The position numbers and the translations under genes were made by a program. This document shows positions 56,189-64,000 of a stretch of 64,000 nucleotides of DNA, in pieces. Source of the DNA: Takakia lepidozioides (lineage: Eukaryota; Streptophyta; Takakiopsida; Takakiales; Takakiaceae); NCBI GenBank assembly GCA_030704615.1, contig CM060733.1, forward strand, positions 4,154,001 through 4,218,000, read 5' to 3'. Below the pieces are notes generated by a model that did not search any database, was not told the origin of the DNA, and was given only the letters and a program-made list of their open reading frames with translations. Each line of letters starts with the position of its first letter. The stretch's first letter is position 1.

Positions 56189-59100
56189 TTGGGGGCAGAT
56201 GAGTATGAAGAGGATACAACATCTAGTGATCCTCTTTCTCTAGATGCCAAACAGACAATTATTCTGGAAAAGAAACAAGATTTGAATGTAACTTTCAGGT
56301 CCCTCCTCATTGAGGATGGAGTTATGGACATTCCATTGTGTCGCATGATTTCTATGCAGGTTGTTAGGCCTGCCCTTGCCAACGACATCCTAAAGCTTAG
56401 AGGAGACTTCTATTCTGGATACCATCCAGGAGCAGCCGTGTTCTATGTTTCTGTTGAGGGGATTGATGGATCTACTATAGATGTAGGTCCTGATATCATC
56501 TCTACATGGGATAGTCATTGGAAAACAGTCAATGATGAGTTTGAGAAGTATCTTGAGTCCAAGCCAAAGTTGCATCATCTTTGGGGGAAGATGTTTCATG
56601 TCTGGGATGGGAATCATAGGCTTCAAGCATGGTATCCCTATATCAATGAAGTTCATGGGGCCAACTTGTCAAGACATGTCTATGTGACAAGTTGGGTGCT
56701 CAATGCGGACATTGAAAATCGTGGTTCCCTCAGGTCCATCATGGATGGAGTGAATGTGTGAGTTTCCTTTCTATTCTTCATTTACTTTCATGTTCAATGT
56801 TGTCATGTTCTTGCTCAATGGATGTACATATATACATCTTCTTTCTAATAATCATATTTTATATGTGCAGGGCAACACAGAGGGCATATGTTACATCCAA
56901 ATTTGTGCACTTGGTTTGCAAGGTCAATATGATTGGCCTTACACCTGTCTCTGAATGGAAGAATGTATTGAGGAAAGAGCAATACGACGAATGCATCAAG
57001 AAAGCAGGAAAGACTTGGTATAACCTGACAGTCCATGCAATGACAGAGATTTTGTATAAGGTAACATCATGTCTTAACCAAGTTTCATTCTTTGCATCCA
57101 TAGACAAGATTCACCTCTGGTTCATGTTATGAACTGTTTTGGTTCTTTTGGCAGCATGATATTGTTGAGGCCCAACGCATGGCGGGGGAAGCTTACAAAC
57201 TTGCTGAGGGGCCAAAGAGTCAAGAGGGCCTTGAAGATACAATGAGACAGGCTGGATTGAAAGCAAGGGAGCAACACAAGAGTCAACTTGTGAAGTTGCT
57301 TCCTATTGCTGATCCAACCCTTGGAGAGGGGTTTCTCCAAGAACTTAAACTGCATTGGTCACGTGTAAAGGCAGGATCAGAGGAAATGACCCAAGAGAAA
57401 ATGGTGAACATTGCTACCGCCCGGGTGGATCCTGAAGAAAAGGTGGAATGGCTACATATATGGAATGGAGACCAAACACTTCACGATCGTAATTTTTTTC
57501 CACCCGGGCCTATCAGTGGGCCAACACTTGATCCTTGGCTGAATAGAAGGACTTTTTGGTGGCAGGTACATATACAATCACTATCTTCTCAATGCAATTA
57601 ATTCATTTTGTTGATGATACATTAACATAGTTATTTAACTGACTGTATTTTTTGGCAGCTTCGCAAGGTTGCCTTGGCTCAGTTTGCCTTGTACACCACT
57701 CAGCTTGGCCAATTTCATGTTGCCTTGGAGGAAGGAGAGAGTGAGAGTCTGGGAGACTACATGGATACATGGAAGATGACTCATTTCAATGAGTTGTTTC
57801 ATAGAGAGTTCTCATTGCCAAAGGGGCCATTCAGAGGCAATGATTGGGAACAACAAACAGGTGGGGAGAAGGTGGTGAGACGGATTTTATTCAGGTACCA
57901 TCTTTCCATTGCATTGTACATGGATAGTGTATACACCTTGTAAGTCAAAAATGTCTATGCTTCAAGTATTTTTCTAGTATATTGGCATATACATGTTTCT
58001 TAATGTGCTTGTTCAATTGTTGAACAGGTTGCATAAATATTTGTCTCCACAATAACTTTGAATGTGTTTCTATTTTAGGTACATGAGATTTGTGCTTGTA
58101 CCGAGTGATCGACTTAAGGCTGAGCCCAAGTTTCTGATGGCCTGGAAGTTTGGTGCTCAACAAGCTTCCATGTACACACCTGCAATTGAGGAAGATTGGG
58201 GTGTGGAACACCGGGAAGGGGGGGGTTGGTATTTGGATATGCCCAAGGGTACTATCCCCTATGCAGAAATGGGACTTCATAAGGAATGTGTTCGCATGCA
58301 GTCAGTGAGTGATGAAGGGGGTATCTCCACTGAAGTCCCTGTTCTTGATCTGGAGCATGCAGAACAGATTGCTACACAGGCGGCTGACGCTGTAGCCCAA
58401 GTGGTCCCTGCCGTTGTGGGTGTACCAAAACGCAAATCACGAAAAAGAAAAGGTGCGGATGTCAATGCAGGTGTGGCCCCCAATGCAGGTGTGGCTTCTA
58501 TTGCTGGTCCTATTGGTAGTTCTTCACATCCTTCAAATCAGTTGGTTGTAGTGCCTGCACCTACTACTCGAGGAAACAAGCCAAAGGCAGGCGAACATCC
58601 TTACAGTGCAGTGTCATTTTCTGGTGGTGCACCTAGCATGTATCGCATGAAGATCATGCCTACTCATTTCATTGATATGGTGGAGGCCTCAAGTACATCT
58701 CCTGATGCGACCTTGAAAGAGCTCATGGAGTTCTTAAAAAATGTGAGTTTCCCCCAACAAACAAACTTGAATGTAAGGAATTGTTCGATGTTTTTATATC
58801 CTCATCATCCGGCTATTGACTCCTACATTTTCTATATGTTGTTTGCAGTTGCCAGGAACTTGGTCTAGTGTTGTGGATGGAAAAAGCGTGCATGTGGCTG
58901 TGGACATGATCATCGTGGACTGCCCAACAGGAATGCCTGTACAGGGCTGTTTGGATGGTGTACAGGTTCCTCCCTGGTATGCTTTTGATAAACGGTATTG
59001 GGAGTATGCATTCTCCATTGCTAATGACCTGTTGGATGACAATGGATGCTTGGTGTTCTTGCAGGGTTCCGATGATTCCTTTGCATTGGAGCTCTTTTCT

Positions 59101-60266
59101 TACTCCAGGGGCAGCTCTATTTCCGTATTATCAAGAAAATATACTTGCATCAATACCACCCCTCTACACACTCAGACATGAAAGGTAAAAATCATCCCTC
59201 TTCAATATCTCATTGTTTGATGTTTCATCTTCCTACTCTCATACATATTATTAAACCATCCGGGTGCACTGTTTTTGTGGAAATGGCACGTCTAACAGAC
59301 CATGTTCTTCCACGCCCATGTCCTCACCAAGCAAGGAGGACTATTCAAACTGCGTGAGTCTGGCAAAGTTGTGGACCCCCTTGCAGACCCTGTTGAGTTG
59401 GATGCCATCTACAACCACATTCCAGATGTTGCACTACCCATGCAAACTCCTCAACAAGCCTGGAGGGGTGCGCGAGACCGTAGTCCCGCCTTCATGCAAG
59501 TGTTGTTGGAGACATGCTCACCTCCTGGCTCCCGCATTTTGGATCTCACAGCTGGCACAGGTTTGCATTGGTCTCCATTTTGTAATTAAAATCTTCTGAG
59601 CTGATTCATGATCATTAACTGTTATCCGATATAATATCATCATTGCATGTTTTTTTCCTGCAGGTTCTACATTTATTGCTGCCCGCGAGTTTGGACGTCA
59701 CATATTTGGTCTTGAGGGGGACCAGACGTTGTATGCAGCACGTCTCTCTGCACTTCAAAATACTCAACCCGTTTTGGTTTCATCTGTGGTAACTCCAACC
59801 ATTCAACGTCTTGTGAGTTTGTTGGAACCCCCCGCTCCTAAGGTGGCGCGCAAGCTTGGTCTTCATCTCGGCAGTATTTCCTAGTGAGTATGTCTCACCT
59901 CCATTCCCTTTGTTGCAATCTCTATATTATTTGCAAAGCAAACCATTCCCATTTGATTTGTTAACATAAGTATACATGTATGTGTGATGCAGTGATGGGA
60001 TTGTGCGGACCATCTACGATAGTCTACCCCAAAGTCCTCTTTCATCGTTTTATCTACCTTCGTATGCCGAGTCCCAAGCTTTGCATTCAATACATCAACA
60101 ACGTGATGTAGGTCTTTCCAATGATCTGTTGTTTGACCGAAGAGCAGCTATTGTTGGACAATCCGTGGATAGGTTGCGTAGAGTTGAGGCTTTCATGGAT
60201 GTGTATGCCTCTGAATCACAGGCTTATGACACGGATGATGAAGTATCAGCTGATGATGTTATGTAG
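56189..60266 (+). CDS. ParB-like/DNA methyltransferase fusion, copy 2, nearly complete
   Basis: Nine exons fit by phase: 56189-56757, 56871-57060, 57155-57565, 57659-57894, 58079-58742, 58849-59184, 59299-59560, 59664-59883 and 59993-60266, for 1,053 codons. The first exon has RMISMQVVRPALANDILKL and MFHVWDGNHRLQAW, the Asp-Gly-x-His-Arg signature of ParB/Srx-like folds. Middle exons are helical. Exon 5 has GWYLDMP and a basic stretch, PKRKSRKRKG, a likely nuclear signal. Exon 6 has VDMIIVDCPTG at the motif IV position and DNGCLVFLQGSDD. Exons 7-8 have RSPAFMQVLLETC, ILDLTAGTGST (motif I) and GRHIFGLEGD. IV before I is beta-class order, as in M.HinfI and CcrM. Motif IV lacks the usual Pro-Pro-Tyr. 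An in-frame TGA at 59179-59181 lies just before the exon 6 donor, so it may be a pseudogene. Upstream exons are possible. Confidence 0.75.
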
Positions 60267-61610
60267 GTAATTAGAAATTACATATACAATACATTGTCCT
60301 CATTGTCAGTCCGAATTTTTTGTTATTTTTTATGATACATGTATTTCTCTCTAGTGTAAGGTAAAACAAATGGGGCAAATGACATGGTGTTGAAATCAGA
60401 TTTCATGTTATCTTCCTGTCATTTGATTTATCTATGTAATAGTTTGTACATAGATCTCTACTGCATTTTATAGATCCCTTTACCTTAATGCAAGTTCGAC
60501 ATGCACTTCAGCACTATCAAATTTCATCATTAGTAAGATCAACCCTTATGAGTATTGTGGCATGTTATGTACACATAGGGTGACTATCTTTATCTCATTA
60601 GTGTTTCATTTCATTAGTGTTTCAAGTCTGAATGGGTAGTGTAGTGGTATGAACTAGGCTTGATACCCGATAGGTTGTGGGTTCTATCTCTGATGGACAT
60701 TATGTTTTTGTAAAATAAAAATGTTTCAGAAGATAGATATATAGATACTGCAAAACCTATGTAACAAGCTCCCTAGCATTGTCAAGCTCCCTAACATTCC
60801 CTTAGCATTGCTCCATTCTGAACTTCAAACTAGACTCCCACCATTGGAAGAGCCCGTACCTTCACCATTTGTATCTAACAAGGAGCCGTGCCTCGTCACT
60901 TTTTAATTTTTTGACCTTTTTTCTCATGTTGGAAAGCCATAAAAGCAACATGTTCCTCTCCCATTCCTACACTCACCCATGTGGAATAATAATACAATGA
61001 ATATGGAATATTCTATATAGAATATTCTTATTCCATCCTTTGATATTTTGACTATGGACCCTAAGATTAGATGAATCACAATTTTATTTTATTTTTTGGG
61101 TACCCTTATTTAAGTGTTGTGCATATAAAATTGTTCCTATGCATATCTAAAATTTGTATGCACGCATACATTCTTCCATATGCATGCATTTGTGTGCGCA
61201 TATAGTATAGGCTACCTCATAACATTCATCTCATTCATCTCATTCATTCATCTCATAGAAAGTGTAGTCATAACAAATTGTGCAAAACAAGATTGATCGA
61301 GCAAAAAAGATTGTGGCGGACGTAGATCAATGTGACATTGGAAAAAATGCAGATTTCGATGGCCTTCATTGCCAATAACCAGCACGAAGCCATCTGCAAG
61401 TCCACCTGGTTGGAACACAAACATGTATTGCAAAACAAGATTGAAATCAACTATTGATTGCAAAACAAGATTGAAGATTGATCTCATTCTAAGAAAATGT
61501 TGTCATTAACTAGCACGAAGCCATCTCCAAAGTCGGATACACTTCAGATTTTCATAACAATGACATGACATAATAACCGGCAGAGTTGCAATGCAAATCC
61601 CGACTACATC
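60267..61610. other. AT-rich spacer between copy 2 and transposase C
   Basis: No coding frame of interest. It holds a SINE-like fragment (60.62-60.72 kb), ATATGCATGCAT runs, and TTCATCTCATTCATCTCATT repeats at 61.22-61.26 kb that resemble those near 38.37 kb. The right end of element 2 and the left end of element 3 should be here, but I found no clear inverted repeat. Confidence 0.4.
60620..60715 (+). repeat. tRNA-like SINE fragment
   Basis: GGTAGTGTAGTGGTATGAAC resembles a pol III A box, and GGTTGTGGGTTCTATCTC about 35 bp on resembles a B box. An A/T-rich tail follows. This is the layout of a tRNA-derived SINE, slightly degraded. Confidence 0.5.
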
Positions 61611-62806
61611 TCAAATTGAACCCGAACTATCTCGCTGCAGCAGTGTATGAACGTCACTGGGTCCTAATGTACATTGGTGAATGTACATGTCTCGTTTAGG
61701 ATCGCAAAACATCCTCTGAATGTAGATGTAGTAAAGATGCTTGCACGGGACAAATTTGTCTCTCTTACCAAGAGAGCTTGAGAGTGTGTTCTGAAAGTCC
61801 GGACAAATGCAACTAGGAAAATCTCCAATAGTAATCTCATAGGTCCTGTCATGAACATCTGATCTAGAGGTCGCCATGGTGTGCACCCGCCCATAGCCTG
61901 ACAAGGGGACATTCACAATTTGGGTGACACGACACTGCAGGGTTCTAGCAGACTTTATCTTGCACTCATTATTTGCACCATGACCCAAAAAACTTTCTTC
62001 ATGTTTGTTTATTACATGAACTTGTCCGGGTCTGTGGCTCCAGAGATACTTGTGCATCAGGTTGCCACTTCCATTGCCCCGCTACAACCTGCCTATGGCT
62101 CCCTGCTGGTTAAACCCAAAGAAATGGATGCCTTTGCTGCTAAGCACTTTGGTGATCTATTCAGGGGACGGGCCCCCTCGGAGCAAGACATACTCTCTCG
62201 TACTGAGACCCTTTTCCATTCCTTTTTGTGGACCAATCGTTGCCCTGTCAAGGACATGCAGGAAAGTTGGAAGGGAAAGCCATTGGAGAAACCGGCGTTA
62301 TGACAGTTTGGCCTCTCAGAAGGCGAAACCCGGCCTCCTCCAGCATGTTAATTTTCAGTTTGGAGAGTGTGGTTCCTAACTTCACTGGCCACACGGCTGG
62401 AATTTGAGGCTTCATTATCACAGAATCCCGAACAGTCCCCATGACACAGCGCACAATGTCATCCGGGCAGAACCAAAACTTGTGAGGCCTAGACTCCCGC
62501 GACATGTAATGCTTGAACAAGTTGGTGAATGTCAAGGCAGGAGTTCCGCATGTCCCCTTCAAAATCTGGGCAGTGCACTTCTGAAACGAAGGTGCCCTAA
62601 TAGCAACACACTTGACTTTTGATCCTTGGGAGTCCGTTCTATATGCCACATTGCCTCTGTACAGTCGGACTCCACTACCGGCAGCATGTTCTCCCCTTCT
62701 CCCCGGATTGTAGTGGTTGGAGACTCGAGAGGGAACGATGTTGAAGAAGATTCACCCACGAAAGTGGGGGGGCACATGCACACGAGGTACCGAGAAGTTG
62801 TCCCTA
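61611..62806 (-). pseudogene. Mutator-like transposase C, C-terminal half only
   Basis: Right to left it begins abruptly with DRDNFSVPRV (copy B: DRDNFSKPRV) near 62806. It continues through the Cys module (VKCVAI, FQKC, FWFCPDDIVRC), WPVKLGTTL and EEAGFRLL, then a diverged linker with a stop at about 62248. It ends with the SWIM finger (CICPDF, then VPCKHLYYIY) and LLQRDSSG at 61611. No GCM-like finger or DDE core is present. Directly right of 62806 the + strand becomes methyltransferase copy 3, so the 5' part was deleted. It is closer to B than to A. Confidence 0.8.
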
Positions 62807-63451
62807 TCGTGGAATTGAGCAGGCCATCAACGAAGCAACGGACTTATGCCGCAAAAACGTTGTCACAACGTTCACCAAACAGCTTCGTATAACTGATCCT
62901 AGTCTCGGTGCAGGATTCCTGGACCAGGTGCGGCTCCATTGGATTAGAAATGACACATGAGAAGTGGCATAGGCTTGCAATGGCAATGGTGGAACCAAAG
63001 CACAAGGTGTGATCGCTTAAGATCTAGAACTTTGACCCTGTCCTCTGTCAGGCAAACAACTTTCATTTCGTAGGGCCTTTTAGCAATGTCGCCTGGGACA
63101 AGTGGCTCCATAAAGCGACATTTTGGTGCCAGGTGCAGAAGTCATCTTGCCTTTGTCGTCGCAATAACTTGCATTGAAATTACAATTGTTTGTAAACGCA
63201 TCGGAACACAAGCTTGTGTCTTGGCAGCTGGAGGAGAGGGGTTTGGAAGTTATGGAGCAAACTCTTCATGACTTCAAAATCGAGGTAATTGAGCCCGATG
63301 AATCTTTCGGCACTTTCATTTGGAGGTGGAAAGAGATTGTTTGGAAGTATGCCTTCTTCCGTGAATTCGCAGTAGAGGGGGGAATTCTGCGCTCTAACCT
63401 ATTCAATGCGCAGTACAATGGGGAGCAGGCAATGAAGCGAGTCAATTACAG
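62807..63451 (+). pseudogene. ParB-like/DNA methyltransferase fusion, copy 3, fragment
   Basis: Only parts of two exons remain. The first (about 62813-63132) reads ITDPSLGAGFLDQVRLHW, where copy 2 has IADPTLGEGFLQELKLHW. It then shifts frame and has two stops, one where copy 2 has Trp (IWNGD against I-stop-NFD). It ends TFWCQ at a CAG/GTGCAG donor, just where copy 2 ends TFWWQ. The second (about 63174-63451) reads SFGTFIWRWKEI, FFREFAVEGGILRSN and NGEQAMKRVNYR, ending at an AG/GT donor where copies 1 and 2 also splice. Neither the ParB-like nor the methyltransferase part is present inside the window. Confidence 0.75.
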
Positions 63452-63516
63452 GTTAGATTGGAACTGCATTCCCATTTGCATTTGCTTCTTTTTAGACCCG
63501 ATTGCACTCTATGTTC

Positions 63517-63636
63517 AGGCTTGCGTTAACGCATGTCTGATTACAGTATTTGATGTGGTAGTCCCCTTCCTACACTCTGTGCACTTGTGCAAATTCAAGA
63601 AAACCACAACACCCTGACCAAGAGTGTTTTTTTTAA

Positions 63637-63673
<37 letters not shown>

Positions 63674-63980
63674 TATTTATAATTAAATATTTTTTTTACG
63701 AAGGGGACTGGTTTCAGACCAGGGTTCAGGCTTGCGTTAACGCAAGCCTGACCAAGAGTGTGTTTTTTTTTTTTTTTTTTTTTCCCTTTTCTAATTTCTA
63801 TAATTTTTTAAAGGAAAGGGAACTGGTTTCAAACCAGGGTTCAGGCTTGTGTTAACGCAAGCCTGACGAAGAGTGTGTTTTTTTTTTTTTTTTTTTCCCC
63901 CCCTTCCGAAAGGGGACTGGTTTCAAACCAGAGTTCAGCTTGCGTTAACGCAAGCCTAACCAAGAGTGTTTTTTTTTTTT
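63517..63980. repeat. Array of GCGTTAACGC palindromes after the copy 3 exon
   Basis: Four sites at 63517, 63727, 63842 and 63936 built on GGCTTGCGTTAACGCAAGCC (perfect 20-bp palindrome; variants have one or two changes). The last three sit in tandem units that also hold CTGGTTTCAAACCAG, itself an inverted repeat, and end in ACCAAGAGTG plus a poly-T run. The array lies in the intron position that holds the seven-palindrome array in copy 1. Confidence 0.9.
63628..63690. repeat. AAT microsatellite
   Basis: About twelve tandem AAT/ATA triplets, then AT-rich sequence, between the first and second palindromes of the array. Confidence 0.9.
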
Positions 63981-64000
63981 ACCAAGACTTTAATTTTATG

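Larger units (their letters stand above)
37976..60600. mobile_element. Inferred element 2: transposase A plus ParB-methyltransferase copy 2
   Basis: Inferred from layout. A left end at about 37976 interrupts a gag gene; transposase A (-) follows; then element 1 (43506-54676) intrudes; then ParB-methyltransferase copy 2 (+). Taking element 1 out would place A and copy 2 head to head, as B and copy 1 are within element 1. The right end is not found; it may lie between 60.3 and 61.2 kb. The alternative is two independent neighbouring insertions. Confidence 0.4.

Noticed and set aside
48431-60266. Bacterial contamination as the source of the ParB-methyltransferase genes
   Set aside because: Three copies share exon-intron structure with clear GT-AG introns and sit next to plant-type MULE transposases, so they are part of the nuclear genome.
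61920-62303. A 127-aa open frame on the + strand
   Set aside because: It runs antisense to the linker and SWIM region of transposase C and has no recognisable domain. It is most likely a shadow frame.

Overview
The window reads as nuclear DNA of a green plant that still makes flagellated sperm: a bryophyte, lycophyte, fern or charophyte alga. Genes are split by GT-AG introns. There is a PLS-type pentatricopeptide (PPR) protein, a hallmark of streptophytes, and a clear CFAP36 gene, which is kept in lineages with cilia or flagella. I cannot name the species.

Region 1 (about 0.6-25 kb) is ordinary gene space. In order: a five-exon coiled-coil gene (+, 636-5385); a short intronless paralogue facing it tail to tail (-, 7118-7849); CFAP36 in eleven exons (+, 8893-14786); an LCAT-like acyltransferase/lipase (-, 15281-17196); a two-exon mitochondrial-type ribosomal protein bS6 (+, 17868-18542); an unresolved multi-exon gene (-, about 18.8-21.6 kb); and a PPR gene (-, 22921-24975) whose stop codon falls on the conserved Trp of its E motif. 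Two divergent gene pairs have start codons about 1 kb and 0.7 kb apart.

Region 2 (about 25.2-38 kb) is transposon debris: a duplicated LINE-like zinc-knuckle fragment, an AT-rich block with a decayed Helitron-type Pif1 helicase, and a frameshifted LTR-retrotransposon gag gene with two CCHC knuckles. The gag ORF is cut at about 37.98 kb by a sequence rich in GCGTGAGC/GCTCACGC.

Region 3 (about 38-64 kb) is the most unusual part. It holds three copies (A 39-42.3 kb, B 44.1-47.6 kb, truncated C 61.6-62.8 kb, all -) of a Mutator-like transposase with a GCM/FLYWCH-like zinc finger, a DDE core, an extra Cys module and a SWIM finger. It also holds three copies (48.4-54.0 kb, 56.2-60.3 kb, truncated 62.8-63.45 kb, all +) of an intron-rich gene that joins a ParB/Srx-like motif (DGNHRLxAW) to a beta-class-like DNA methyltransferase domain (a degenerate motif IV, then an LTAGTG motif I). 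Each transposase lies head to head with a ParB-methyltransferase gene. I infer one composite transposon family carrying a divergently transcribed transposase and a ParB-methyltransferase. Element 1 (43506-54676) is bounded by imperfect inverted repeats starting GGCGTGAGC. It appears to sit inside an older element 2 (transposase A plus methyltransferase copy 2). Copy 3 looks like an internal-deletion derivative that fuses the 3' halves of both genes. Arrays of different hairpin-forming palindromes accompany the methyltransferase copies. Every copy carries lesions, so these look like relics; methyltransferase copy 2 is the most complete.
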